Positions 28,222-36,602 of a stretch of DNA of 64,000 nucleotides are shown here, piece by piece. Both the position numbers and the translations under genes were made by a program. The notes below the pieces were generated by a model, which was given only the letters and a program-made list of their open reading frames with translations, searched no databases and was not told where the DNA came from. How positions within the stretch are numbered: position 1 is the first letter of the stretch; each line of letters begins with the position of its first letter. Origin of the DNA: Candidatus Zixiibacteriota bacterium (GTDB lineage: Bacteria > Zixibacteria > MSB-5A5 > GN15 > FEB-12); assembly GCA_029860345.1 (NCBI GenBank), contig JAOUBJ010000006.1, positions 1 through 64,000 of the forward strand, written 5' to 3'.

Positions 28222-28252
28222 CGGCCGGGTCTCAGACTCGGCCGTTTTTTTC
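28222..28252 (+). terminator. Intrinsic terminator after clpC
   Basis: CGGCCGGGTCT and AGACTCGGCCG form an 11-bp stem with one mismatch, followed by seven T. Confidence 0.9.
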
Positions 28253-28269
28253 TTGTGTCACAGTGACGG

Positions 28270-28980
28270 TCAAAACTCCAGTAACTTGCCATTCTGATAA
28301 AAATCGACTCTTTTCTTATCCCCCTCAGGAGTCCACAGTATCCACTTGCCGTGCTTCTTGCCGTCGACTTGCTTGCCTACATAGAACTCCCGGTCCCATT
28401 TGTCCTTTTCGACGAAGACATCCTTGGCCGAATCGTAGTAGGTCTTGGCATGAAAGATATCATCATGAAAGAAAGTGCTATCCAGGGGTTTGAGGGTAGC
28501 GAGCAGAGCACCCTCGACATAGAACCAGATTGCCTCGAACCCACGGTGTACCCCATTAGCGAGGTCCCAATAAGGATCATACAGGATGCACTTACCATGA
28601 AGTTCACCGTCTCGGTATTGGTAGAACTTGTGAATCTTCAGATTCGGACGCCAGGTGACTTCTTTGCCATGCTTCTTCCCGGCGAGATAGGACACTTGCT
28701 CGATCTTTCTTCCAACGCTATCCCACCTTGTCCAGGTTAGAGCCTTCATATCATCCTCGTACGCACCATCGTATTCCAATTGCCCGTTCTGATACCATGA
28801 GCGATACGGCCCTTCCTTGAAAGTCCTCTCGTTGCCTCCAGTGTAGACCGTGTTATACCGTTCTCTGAGTCGACCATCCGGCCACTGCGTTTCTACGGTA
28901 TCGACGATGGTCTCATCCCAGGGCATCGCAGTGGTCAATGGCAGAGCGATTGCGAGAACCACCAGAATCAGTTGTCGCAT
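28270..28980 (-). CDS. MORN-repeat-like exported protein
   Basis: A 236-residue secreted protein with a signal peptide (MRQLILVVLAIALPLTTA). The rest consists of MORN-variant units: WPDGRLRERY, YQNGQLEYDGAYEDD, GKKHGKEVTW, YRDGELHGKCILY, GKKHGKWILWTPEGDKKRVDFYQNGKL. Such proteins are often annotated as YwqK-family antitoxins, but there is no toxin beside it and the signal peptide argues against that role. The start at 28980 is chosen because GGAGG lies 7 bases upstream. It converges on clpC across the terminator. Confidence 0.75.
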   Translation of the reverse strand: MRQLILVVLAIALPLTTAMPWDETIVDTVETQWPDGRLRERYNTVYTGGNERTFKEGPYRSWYQNGQLEYDGAYEDDMKALTWTRWDSVGRKIEQVSYLAGKKHGKEVTWRPNLKIHKFYQYRDGELHGKCILYDPYWDLANGVHRGFEAIWFYVEGALLATLKPLDSTFFHDDIFHAKTYYDSAKDVFVEKDKWDREFYVGKQVDGKKHGKWILWTPEGDKKRVDFYQNGKLLEF

Positions 28981-29117
28981 AATCATTCCTCCACTTGAGT
29001 TCCGGATCAACATAACCCAATTGCCTTCGCTTGGCTACTCTTATACAAACGCTGGCTCCAACCGCCCACTCTCGACTCCGATCAATCCCCTGCCCGACAA
29101 TCAGTTACAGATTTCGC

Positions 29118-29145
29118 TTGCAATTGGGCGCCGAATTGTTATAAT
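29118..29145 (+). promoter_or_regulatory. Promoter of rpmA
   Basis: TTGCAA (29118-29123) and a perfect TATAAT (29140-29145) with a 16-base spacer. The leader would be about 75 nt. Confidence 0.7.
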
Positions 29146-29227
29146 AGACGGCTGTAGTTGCCGCGAAATCCGGCGATATACAGCTTATAGGTATTGAGAA
29201 AAGAACGCTCAGTAGATAGAGGTCAGT

Positions 29228-29479
29228 ATGGCTCATAAGAAAGGTGTCGGTTCTTCCAAGAACGGTCGCGACTCAAACGGTCAGCGACGGGGAACCAAAG
29301 TATACGGCGGCCAGGCAATCCCGGCCGGATCGATAATCGTGCGCCAGTGCGGCACGAAGATAAAACCCGGCTACAATGTCGGCATGGGCAAAGACTGCAC
29401 CTTGTTCGCCAAAGTGACCGGCGTGGTCAAGTTCGAACGGGTCGGCAAGGATCGCAAGCAGGTATCCGTTTACGAGTAG
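29228..29479 (+). CDS. rpmA: 50S ribosomal protein bL27
   Basis: An 83-residue bL27 with the conserved [22 protein letters not shown] start and GNIIVRQ-type core ([23 protein letters not shown]). The N-terminal arm reaches the peptidyl-transferase centre. There is no N-terminal cleavage extension of the Firmicutes type. Its usual partner rplU (bL21) is not upstream; instead rpmA has its own promoter and terminator and is monocistronic, which is uncommon. Confidence 0.97.
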   Translation: MAHKKGVGSSKNGRDSNGQRRGTKVYGGQAIPAGSIIVRQCGTKIKPGYNVGMGKDCTLFAKVTGVVKFERVGKDRKQVSVYE

Positions 29480-29515
29480 GGTCCAGAACGACCTTGGTCG
29501 TCACACAAGCAATCA

Positions 29516-29544
29516 ACCTCCGACCAGAAGGTCGGGGGTTTTTT
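29516..29544 (+). terminator. Intrinsic terminator after rpmA
   Basis: CCTCCGACC, loop AGAA, GGTCGGGGG, followed by six T. Confidence 0.88.
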
Positions 29545-29603
29545 CGTGGGCGGTGGTTACCAATAAAAACACCCACTCTGGTCAAAATGGACACTTAATG
29601 TCA

Positions 29604-29631
29604 TTGCTAATCACCAACCGCCGTGTATATT
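29604..29631 (+). promoter_or_regulatory. Promoter of pcrA
   Basis: TTGCTA (29604-29609), a 16-base spacer and TATATT (29626-29631). Thirteen bases remain to the ATG, so the leader would be about 6-7 nt, too short for a ribosome binding site. Confidence 0.5.
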
Positions 29632-29644
29632 CAACCCCGTTATT

Positions 29645-31840
29645 ATGAACCGATTGCTGGACGATCTCAACGAAGCGCAGCGCGCGGCGGTCACCACCAC
29701 TGAAGGGCCGCTTCTGATAATAGCCGGAGCCGGTTCCGGCAAGACGCGCGTGTTGACCAGACGGCTGGCTCATATACTTTATGAACGGTTGGCTGAGCCG
29801 TATCAGATTCTGGCCGTAACCTTCACTAACAAAGCGGCCGGTGAAATGCAACAGCGAGTGGCCTCGCTGCTTGGTGGTTGTATTGAGAAGCTCTCGGTGT
29901 CGACCTTTCACTCTTTTTGCGCCCGACTCCTGAGGCGTGAAGCGGGAGAACTGGGCTACGATACGTCGTTCACCATTTTTGATGACATCGATTCGGTCAG
30001 CCTGGTCAAGTCCTGCATAACCGAGCTTGGCGTGAATGTCAACCAGTTTGCGCCCAAAGCGCAACGTCGCAAAATATCCAACGCCAAAAACCAAATGACT
30101 TCGGCTGATGTCTTCGCCTCATCGGCATCGGGTTACTTTGAAGAGACCACGGCCAGAATATATCTGCTCTACGAAAAACGCCTGCGCGAATGCAACGGCA
30201 TGGACTTCGACGATCTGCTGTACAACACGGTGCTGCTGCTGAAAGACAATAAGGCAGTCGGCGAGCGCTACCGGAATCGGTTCCGATATGTCATGGTCGA
30301 CGAATACCAGGACACCAATCATGTCCAGTACCTGATGCTTAAACACATTATCGGAGCCCATCACAACGTCTGCGTCGTCGGCGATGAGGACCAGTCGATC
30401 TACGGCTGGCGCGGCGCCGACATTCGCAACATTCTCGATTTTGAAAAAGACTACCCCGGCGCAAAAGTAATCAAGCTGGAACAGAATTACCGGTCAACAC
30501 AGACGATTTTGGGAGCTGCTTCGGCGGTTATAGCCCACAACGAAGCGCGCAAAGGGAAGACTCTGCACTCGTCAGGACAAGTGGGCGATCCGGTAAAGCT
30601 ACTATACGTTGACAATGCCGAAACCGAGGCGGCCAAGATCGTGGACTACATTGATCAGGGACGTCTGGACACGCCGCTGAATGAAATGGCCGTGCTCTAC
30701 CGCACAAATGCTCAGTCGCGCGCCTTTGAGGAACAACTGCGTCGGCGCAATCTTCCGTACCAGATCGTGGGTGGCATCGCCTTCTACCAGCGTAAAGAGA
30801 TCAAGGATCTTTTGGCCTACTTGAAACTGATCGCAAATCCGCTCGATGACGTTTCATTCCAACGTATCATCAACTATCCCAAGCGGAGTCTCGGGGCCAA
30901 GTCGGTCGGCGTTATTATGGAGTTGGCGCGTCGGGAGAGTCGTTCCTGCTATCAGATCATTGCCAATGCGGATTCCTATCCTGAATTGGCGGCCATCTTG
31001 AGACGTCTGATGCCGTTTGTGGACCTGGTCGAACGGTTTCGCAAAAAACATCAGGAAATGCCAATCGATCTGTTTGCCCAGGAGTTGGTCGACGAACTGA
31101 AACTGATCAGTATCCTCCTGGATGAAGACAAAACTGTCGGACGGACACGCGTGGAGAATATCGAAGCCTTCATCGAAGGCGCCGCGACCTTCGCGCGCAC
31201 CAACGGTCCCACAACGCTGGTCGACTATCTGGAATCGATCTCGCTGTACACCGATCTCGACGCTTACCAGGCGACTGAGGACAAAGTGACCCTGTTGACG
31301 CTGCACGCAGCCAAGGGGCTGGAATACGACAGCGTGTTTATCGTCGGTTTGGAAGATGGTCTCTTCCCGCTGCAACGAGCCATGGATGACCCCATGGAAC
31401 TCGAAGAGGAGCGGCGTCTTTTCTATGTGGGCGCCACTCGCGCTCGCAAGCGGCTCTATCTTTCCACGGCCAGCAGCCGCTTTCGGTTTGGTGAGGTTAT
31501 GTCGATACCCTCACGCTTTATCAAAGAGATTCCCGAAGAATTGATCGATGCGGTCAATCTAAAGACATTACCAACCCGGACTCATCGACCGACCCCCGCC
31601 CGCAGCCTATTCGGCGATTCAACCACCGACGCGGCCGTTCCGGAGGGCGTACACTACGAATGGGACAACGATCACGCGGGGCTCAGACCGGGACGGATTG
31701 TGCAACACCCGACCTTTGGTCGTGGTAAGATCGTCGGGGCTGATGGTTTCGGTGAGTCGTTGCGATTGGAGATCATGTTCACCGGTATCGGTATCAAGAA
31801 GATCATGGCCAAGTACGCCCGCCTCAAAGTCGTGGGGTGA
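29645..31840 (+). CDS. pcrA: ATP-dependent DNA helicase PcrA/UvrD
   Basis: A 731-residue superfamily 1A 3'-5' helicase for nucleotide excision repair and clearing of replication conflicts. The Q motif LNEAQRAAV, Walker A AGAGSGKTRVLTRR, motif Ia TFTNKAAGEM, Walker B VDEYQDTN, motif III VVGDEDQSIYGWRGAD, motif IV LEQNYRST, motif V HAAKGLEYD and motif VI RRLFYVGATRA are all present. The C-terminus (IVQHPTFGRGKIVG...IMAKYARL) is the PcrA-type tail that contacts RNA polymerase. It has its own promoter with a very short leader and stands alone on the plus strand. Confidence 0.96.
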   Translation: MNRLLDDLNEAQRAAVTTTEGPLLIIAGAGSGKTRVLTRRLAHILYERLAEPYQILAVTFTNKAAGEMQQRVASLLGGCIEKLSVSTFHSFCARLLRREAGELGYDTSFTIFDDIDSVSLVKSCITELGVNVNQFAPKAQRRKISNAKNQMTSADVFASSASGYFEETTARIYLLYEKRLRECNGMDFDDLLYNTVLLLKDNKAVGERYRNRFRYVMVDEYQDTNHVQYLMLKHIIGAHHNVCVVGDEDQSIYGWRGADIRNILDFEKDYPGAKVIKLEQNYRSTQTILGAASAVIAHNEARKGKTLHSSGQVGDPVKLLYVDNAETEAAKIVDYIDQGRLDTPLNEMAVLYRTNAQSRAFEEQLRRRNLPYQIVGGIAFYQRKEIKDLLAYLKLIANPLDDVSFQRIINYPKRSLGAKSVGVIMELARRESRSCYQIIANADSYPELAAILRRLMPFVDLVERFRKKHQEMPIDLFAQELVDELKLISILLDEDKTVGRTRVENIEAFIEGAATFARTNGPTTLVDYLESISLYTDLDAYQATEDKVTLLTLHAAKGLEYDSVFIVGLEDGLFPLQRAMDDPMELEEERRLFYVGATRARKRLYLSTASSRFRFGEVMSIPSRFIKEIPEELIDAVNLKTLPTRTHRPTPARSLFGDSTTDAAVPEGVHYEWDNDHAGLRPGRIVQHPTFGRGKIVGADGFGESLRLEIMFTGIGIKKIMAKYARLKVVG

Positions 31841-31900
31841 CAGGGTCAAGCCCTGTTCTTGTGGCTTCGCCACGTTGCAGAACTAACTCTAATTATCACT

Positions 31901-32160
31901 AACCTCACTCTGAGCGGAGTTGAAGGGTGATAAATCACTTTCTCGCGCTCCGCGGTGATAAATCACTTTCTCGCGCTCCGCGCGCCACTTCTGTCGTTCC
32001 AGCGCAGGCCGGAATCCAGTTCTTCCCCCTTCAAGCTCACCCTGAGCACCACCCACCTCACCCTGAACGGAGTCGAAGCACAACTCTGTCGTTCCAGCGC
32101 AGGCCGGAATCCACCCGGTCTTTCTTGTGCGTGGTGTACGTCCTCGTGCACCACGTGTGT
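31901..32160. repeat. Repeat mosaic after pcrA
   Basis: Contains a CTCTGAGCGGAGTTGAAGGG repeat and a tandem duplication (two 28-base units, 31926-31981) of the GTGATAAATCAC double hairpin in terminator sense for pcrA. Two copies of GTCGTTCCAGCGCAGGCCGG (near 31991 and 32089) and a GTGGTGTAC...GTGCACCAC hairpin (near 32128-32152) follow. Part of the 874-base gene-free gap before mlaD. Confidence 0.75.
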
Positions 32161-32177
32161 TCTTTGCCGTTCAGCAG

Positions 32178-32331
32178 GGACCTGGCTTCACCAAAGGTGA
32201 AGGTGTGACCCTGCAGCTTATCAACGCGCAGGGTGTCAGCCCCCGCCCGTGGCGGGGGAAAGGACCTAGCGCAACTGCCAGGTCCGAGACAGCCCCTAAA
32301 GATCCCACCCGCCGCAAGGCCTCTGGGTGGG
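32178..32331. other. Candidate structured RNA or folded DNA region
   Basis: Four perfect local stems occur within 154 bases: CTTCACC/GGTGAAG (32186-32202), ACCCTGC/GCAGGGT (32208-32234), CCCCCGCC/GGCGGGGG (32240-32258) and CCCACCC/GGGTGGG with an inner GNRA-capped GCC-GCAA-GGC (32304-32331). The first three are enclosed by a 9-bp long-range helix, GGACCTGGC (32178-32186) with GCCAGGTCC (32277-32285), making a four-way junction. GGACCT also recurs at 32262-32267 as a competing partner. There is no match to an RNA family I know, and no promoter was identified. Confidence 0.35.
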
Positions 32332-32446
32332 GTACCGTGTGGTGCCCAAAGTGCGGTGTGTGTTTCTTCTTCGAGTGACTCAAATAACACACCCCTAAAC
32401 CGACTCTCAAGAGGGGACTTGGAAGAATGAACCTAATCGGTTCTGA

Positions 32447-32714
32447 CACTGTCACCCTGAGCGCAGTCGAAGGGTGAATCCCTACACCGTAGGGCTCATG
32501 CTTCGACTGCGCTCAGCATGACATCGTATGGTTGCGACATGACTTGCGCGCGAAGCGTAAGAAGCCGATTTATCGGTGTCAGGTCACAATTCCGTCGGTA
32601 CGGACTCAAGGCCTGACACAACAGTGCAGCGCTGAAGTTGGCGCGTCCGACGATGGACCCACCCAACTAAGAACCAAGCCTTACATCGCGGGCCACGAAA
32701 AACCCGTTTATGGG
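32447..32714. repeat. Repeat mosaic downstream of mlaD
   Basis: Two CACCCTGAGCGCAGTCGAAG-type repeats in opposite orientation (32453-32477, 32500-32522) are followed by a double hairpin with stem CCGATTTATCGG (near 32566-32577). A second, CCCGTTTATGGG (32703-32714), touches the mlaD stop codon. Read on the minus strand it is a stem-loop followed by five T. Confidence 0.75.
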
Positions 32715-33650
32715 CTAAAACACACTAAACTTGAAATACTTCTTGGGGTTGGCCTCAATGTCGGTAACAAGGTTGTTGATGCGAGCCATCATGTTGACCG
32801 CTTCGATGTAGAGCGCAGTATCGGCGACCAACAGACCGAGCGATCCTTCGGCAGTGTTGATCTTGTGGATGACCGAGTCCAGTCGGGCCGAAGTTGTAGC
32901 CAGATTGTCGTACAGGGCCGGATCGTTCATTAGACGCCCCAGTGTGCCGCTGTTGGAGTCGACCCGGTCGGCCAATCCGGTGACGGCATTCGAGGTTTGC
33001 TCAATCGACGAGACAATGCGCTCCTGGTTTTTCTGCAGCGCGGCCGTCAGTTTTGTCAGGCGCGCCAGCAACGCGGTCATATCGGTGTAGAGTTTGTCGT
33101 CGGTGGACAACTTACCGAGCGTGCCATCGCCACGGTTCATACGGGCGAGGACATCATCGAGATTGCTGACCATATCGCCTGCTTCGCTGAGCGCACGTTC
33201 GCCTTCGAGAAACATCGCTTGAGCGCTGCCGGCATCTCGGGTAGGCACAATGGCGCCGTTCTCAATCGGTACTCCGCCGGGTCGGCCGGGATCAAGTTCG
33301 AGATACTTGTCACCGAGAAAACCAATGGAGCCAAGTTGCACGCGCGCGTTATCGGTTATCATGTCCCACACCGAGCTTTTCACTTTGCACGTCACTTCGA
33401 CCTGTCTGAGTGAATCGATATTGACAAAGGTAACCCGACGCACATTACCGATTTCCACGCCCGACATCCAGACCGGCGAGCCCTTGACCAATCCATTGAC
33501 ATTGGCGAAGTAGCACAAGAAATCGCTCTTGGGATCAAAAATCGAAGTCCCGCCACCGGTGAGCGATGCCCACAAGGCGGCTGCAATCGCCACTACCAAT
33601 ACCGCTCCCACTTTCAGACTGCCCCACTTGGTCGACGACGATCGCTTCAT
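32715..33650 (-). CDS. mlaD: MlaD-type MCE-domain lipid transport protein
   Basis: A 311-residue protein anchored by one N-terminal helix (about 13-32). A single MCE domain follows (LCYFANVNGLVKGSPVWMSGVEIGNVRRVTF...GFLGDKYLELDPG). Next is a long helical region with heptad-like spacing (about 140-290) that in relatives forms a tunnel or needle for lipids. It belongs with the permease and ATPase upstream as an Mla-type ABC system for phospholipid transport between the membranes. No MlaB or MlaC gene is seen beside it. A terminator-like repeat hairpin directly follows the stop codon. Confidence 0.9.
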   Translation of the reverse strand: MKRSSSTKWGSLKVGAVLVVAIAAALWASLTGGGTSIFDPKSDFLCYFANVNGLVKGSPVWMSGVEIGNVRRVTFVNIDSLRQVEVTCKVKSSVWDMITDNARVQLGSIGFLGDKYLELDPGRPGGVPIENGAIVPTRDAGSAQAMFLEGERALSEAGDMVSNLDDVLARMNRGDGTLGKLSTDDKLYTDMTALLARLTKLTAALQKNQERIVSSIEQTSNAVTGLADRVDSNSGTLGRLMNDPALYDNLATTSARLDSVIHKINTAEGSLGLLVADTALYIEAVNMMARINNLVTDIEANPKKYFKFSVF

Positions 33651-33724
33651 CTATTGTTACCTTTAATATTCATGTTCTGTATACGCCTCTTTCGTAACAG
33701 CCGTAGCACTATATAATGTCGATT

Positions 33725-34507
33725 TCACACGGCGCCATCAACAAATTTCCGTTTGACCACTCCTTCCATCGAAGACCGAAAAGGCTCCAGGAATTCGACC
33801 ACTTGTTGATCAGTACTCTCTCGCAACTGCTCCAGCGACCCGTCAAAAGCCACCCGACCTTTGGATATAACCACGAAGCGATCCGACACTGCAAAGGCAT
33901 CGGCGATCTGATGTGTCACCACGATGGACGAGATCGAGCGCTCATGATGCAATTTGTTGATCAGGTTTATAACGTTTCGGGTAGCGTAGGGGTCCAGTCC
34001 GGTGGTCGGTTCGTCGTAGAGCATAATCTTCGGATCGGTCGACAGAAGCGCCCGGCCGATAGCTACACGACGGCGCATACCACCGGAGAGTTGGTCGGGT
34101 AGTTTGTCGATCAAGTCATCGGCATCGAGACCGACAAAACCGAGCATGGTGCGGGCTCGTTCTTCGATTTCCTCCCACGGGAGCCTGGTGTGTTCGATCA
34201 GGTAGTAGCCGATATTCTCACCGACGGTGAGCGAATCAAACAATGCGCCGTCCTGAAATACCATTCCGATTTTCTTGCGTACTTCTCGAAGCGCCTTTTG
34301 CTTCAACCGACAGATATTCTTGTGGTCGACCAGCACCTCTCCCTGATTGGGACACTCCAGACCCAGTATCAATCTCAAAACTGTAGACTTCCCCGATCCG
34401 GAAGGACCCATAATTACCACCGATTCGGAGTCCTGGATCTCAAATGTAACGTCGTTCAACACCGGCTTGTCGCCGTATGAAAAATGTACCTGCTTCAGTT
34501 CGATCAT
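33725..34507 (-). CDS. mlaF: Mla-type ABC transporter ATP-binding protein
   Basis: A 260-residue ATPase with Walker A GPSGSGKSTVLR, Q-loop FQDGALFDSLTV, signature LSGGMRRRVAIGRAL, Walker B KIMLYDEPTTGLDPYA and H-loop VVTHQ. The GALFDSLTV and GMRRRV wording is characteristic of MlaF/MkL ATPases. The frame opens at 34582, but the start at 34507 gives MIELKQVHFSYG and overlaps the permease stop by 4 bases (ATGA), so translation is coupled. Confidence 0.92.
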   Translation of the reverse strand: MIELKQVHFSYGDKPVLNDVTFEIQDSESVVIMGPSGSGKSTVLRLILGLECPNQGEVLVDHKNICRLKQKALREVRKKIGMVFQDGALFDSLTVGENIGYYLIEHTRLPWEEIEERARTMLGFVGLDADDLIDKLPDQLSGGMRRRVAIGRALLSTDPKIMLYDEPTTGLDPYATRNVINLINKLHHERSISSIVVTHQIADAFAVSDRFVVISKGRVAFDGSLEQLRESTDQQVVEFLEPFRSSMEGVVKRKFVDGAV

Positions 34508-35292
34508 AGGTAGCCCTTTATCCAGTTGAAGACAACGCGGGTGATGAAGAAATTGACGATCAGGATCGTTATTGAGGTCCACACCACCGACCGCGTAGTG
34601 GCTTGACCAACACCCTTGGTGCCACCTTCAGCGGTGAAACCTTTGTAACAAGCCATGAAGGCAATCACCAGTGAGAATACGATCGGCTTCAGAATACCGA
34701 CCAACAGATTGCCGAAAATCAATCGATCCCGCACAGTCGCCCAGTACATGGTGGAAGTGACATGGGCGACAAGGACGGCAATCATCCATCCGCCGAGCAG
34801 GGCAATGGCATCACAAATGATCGTCAGAACGGGCACCATCACTACCAGTGCGATAAGTCTCGGTACGGCCAGCTTCTTCAGGGGATCAATACCGAACGCT
34901 TCCATGGCATCGATCTGGTGGGCCGACTTCATGGCGCCGATCTCGGAAGTGATTCCGGCCGAAACACGCGCCGCAAACATCAGACCGGTCAGAACCGGAC
35001 CGAGTTCACGGATAATACTGATAGCCAGGATACGTCCCAGGTAATTCTTGGCGCCAAAGTCGGCCAGTTCCATCGAAAAGGCAAAAGCAAAACCCTGCCC
35101 CGCAAATATACCGGTGAGCACCACCAGATAGAGCGATCCGACGCCGATCACGTACATCTGCTCCATCGTCTCTGTGACGTACCACCGCCTGGAGAAAAAG
35201 GCTCCGATCATTCGCAGGCTGAAGAAGAAGAGACTCTGCGTCTCGTAGGCGAAGTTACTGAGCCAGTTGTTTATCAGTCGGAAAATGGACAT
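34504..35292 (-). CDS. mlaE: MlaE-family lipid transport permease
   Basis: A 262-residue permease of the MlaE/YrbE family with five or six hydrophobic segments. It has the conserved core GQGFAFAFSMELADFGAKNYLG, EIGAMKSAHQIDAMEAFGIDPLKKLAVPR (coupling region), and ACYKGFTAEGGTKGVGQATTRSVV near the C-terminus. It is the first gene of the mlaE-mlaF-mlaD operon. The ATG at 35292 follows a promoter at a short distance; upstream codons to 35337 lie in that promoter. Confidence 0.92.
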   Translation of the reverse strand: MSIFRLINNWLSNFAYETQSLFFFSLRMIGAFFSRRWYVTETMEQMYVIGVGSLYLVVLTGIFAGQGFAFAFSMELADFGAKNYLGRILAISIIRELGPVLTGLMFAARVSAGITSEIGAMKSAHQIDAMEAFGIDPLKKLAVPRLIALVVMVPVLTIICDAIALLGGWMIAVLVAHVTSTMYWATVRDRLIFGNLLVGILKPIVFSLVIAFMACYKGFTAEGGTKGVGQATTRSVVWTSITILIVNFFITRVVFNWIKGYL

Positions 35293-35313
35293 GTTTTCAA
35301 CACTTTGGCCGTC

Positions 35314-35342
35314 ATTGTACCGGCTATGTTCGGACAAGTCAA
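35314..35342 (-). promoter_or_regulatory. Promoter of mlaE-mlaF-mlaD
   Basis: Minus-strand TTGACT (35337-35342), 17-base spacer, TACAAT (35314-35319). The leader is about 14 nt and has no ribosome binding site. Confidence 0.65.
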
Positions 35343-35473
35343 GGCTAAAAGGGACTATCCTTTTCCTGGAAAATTCCTATATTGAGCCCTCAAAACTGCG
35401 ACCGTCTTACGTTATACATACGCCGGTTACGGCCGTTCAGTATCGTTGGACACGACATTATGTAAGGTTGATT

Positions 35474-36496
35474 TTGAACGATAGATCAAAGAAACGCGGA
35501 CACGCCATCGCCCTGTTTTCAGGCGGATTGGACTCGGCGCTGGCCATTTTATTAATGCTCAACCAAGACATTGAGGTGACCGCTCTGACCTTCATGACCC
35601 ACTTCGGTTGCGATCTGGGCGATCGCTCATCGTGTGGCTCCGATCCTTACCCGGCGGCGGAGAAGTTCGGGTTCAATGTCAAGCTGATGCACCTGGGTGA
35701 GAAGTTTGTCGACATCGTTAAGAACCCGCAATTCGGCCGGGGCAAGAACATGAATCCATGCACCGATTGCCGGGTATTGATGCTCAGCGAAGCGCGCGAG
35801 TTCATGGAGATGTCCGGCGCCGACTTTGTCGTCACCGGTGAAGTCATGGGCCAACGACCTATGTCGCAGGTCAAGGACAAACTGTTCCTCACCATCAAAC
35901 ACTCGGGGCTCAAGGGAAAACTGCTGAGACCGCTCTCGGCCAAACTGCTTCCGCCGACCGACGCCGAGCTGAGCGGCATGGTTGATCGGGAACAGCTCGA
36001 AGGAATCAGCGGACGGAGTCGCAAGAGACAGATGGAGCTGGCCCAGCAGTTTGGTCTTGATGACTACCCCTCACCTGCATCCGGCTGTCTGCTTACAGAC
36101 GCCGCTTATTCGGGACGGCTGCGTGACTTGTTGGGGCACTCGGAGCGGATTACTTTCGACGACCTCAATCTGCTGCGAGCCGGGCGTCACTTTCGGTTGA
36201 GTCCCAGCCTGAAGATCATAGTCGGTCGCCACGAAAGTGACAACCGGGCGATCGCTTCCTGCGCCAGACCCGAACACATTCGGCTGGAAGCGGAGGAGAT
36301 CGGTTCACCTGTCACATTACTAATCGGCGAGGCAAGTGAAGAGTCAATCGAAAAGGCGGCCGCAATTACAGCCCGCTACAGCTCCGCGCGCCACGAACCA
36401 CAGGTCGAAGTTACCGTGACTTCCGAGCAGGGCCGGCATCGTGTCAAGGTGCAACCGGCCACCGCCGAACAGCTGGGAGCGGCGCCGGTGGGCTGA
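35474..36496 (+). CDS. PP-loop ATPase of the tRNA-thiolation (ThiI/MnmA-like) type
   Basis: A 340-residue protein with an N-terminal ATP-pyrophosphatase domain. The PP-loop is LFSGGLDSALAI near residues 17-28, with the conserved NPCTDCRVLML and VVTGEVMGQRPMSQ motifs of the ThiI-like thiouridine synthase group. The C-terminal part (GRHFRLSPSLKIIVGRHESDN) resembles the NFACT-R-type RNA-binding domain found in this subgroup. There is no THUMP domain, so it is not canonical ThiI, and it lacks MnmA's full architecture. The catalytic Cys is probably in CTDC. The start is uncertain: TTG at 35474 has AAGG six bases upstream; earlier codons overlap the mlaE promoter. Confidence 0.75.
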   Translation: MNDRSKKRGHAIALFSGGLDSALAILLMLNQDIEVTALTFMTHFGCDLGDRSSCGSDPYPAAEKFGFNVKLMHLGEKFVDIVKNPQFGRGKNMNPCTDCRVLMLSEAREFMEMSGADFVVTGEVMGQRPMSQVKDKLFLTIKHSGLKGKLLRPLSAKLLPPTDAELSGMVDREQLEGISGRSRKRQMELAQQFGLDDYPSPASGCLLTDAAYSGRLRDLLGHSERITFDDLNLLRAGRHFRLSPSLKIIVGRHESDNRAIASCARPEHIRLEAEEIGSPVTLLIGEASEESIEKAAAITARYSSARHEPQVEVTVTSEQGRHRVKVQPATAEQLGAAPVG

Positions 36497-36602
36497 TTGT
36501 GTTTTTGTATCGCCGCCCAGCCAATTATTGACAAATTGGGATATACTGGTTTTCTTGCCGGGTGATTTGCTTTTGAATTTTTCCAGCCCGGAGGAACCAA
36601 CA

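Noticed and set aside
28270-28980. Antitoxin (YwqK-type) role for the MORN-like protein
   Set aside because: It has a signal peptide and no toxin gene beside it, so the common automatic label is not supported.
32127-32378. ORF ending in a WCPKCG-like motif
   Set aside because: Low-complexity, no ribosome binding site, and it covers the strongly structured non-coding segment; the cysteine motif is probably chance.
36527-36546. Promoter TTGACA...TATACT before the UPF0173 gene
   Set aside because: Both boxes look good, but only 8 bases separate them, too few for a sigma-70-type promoter.
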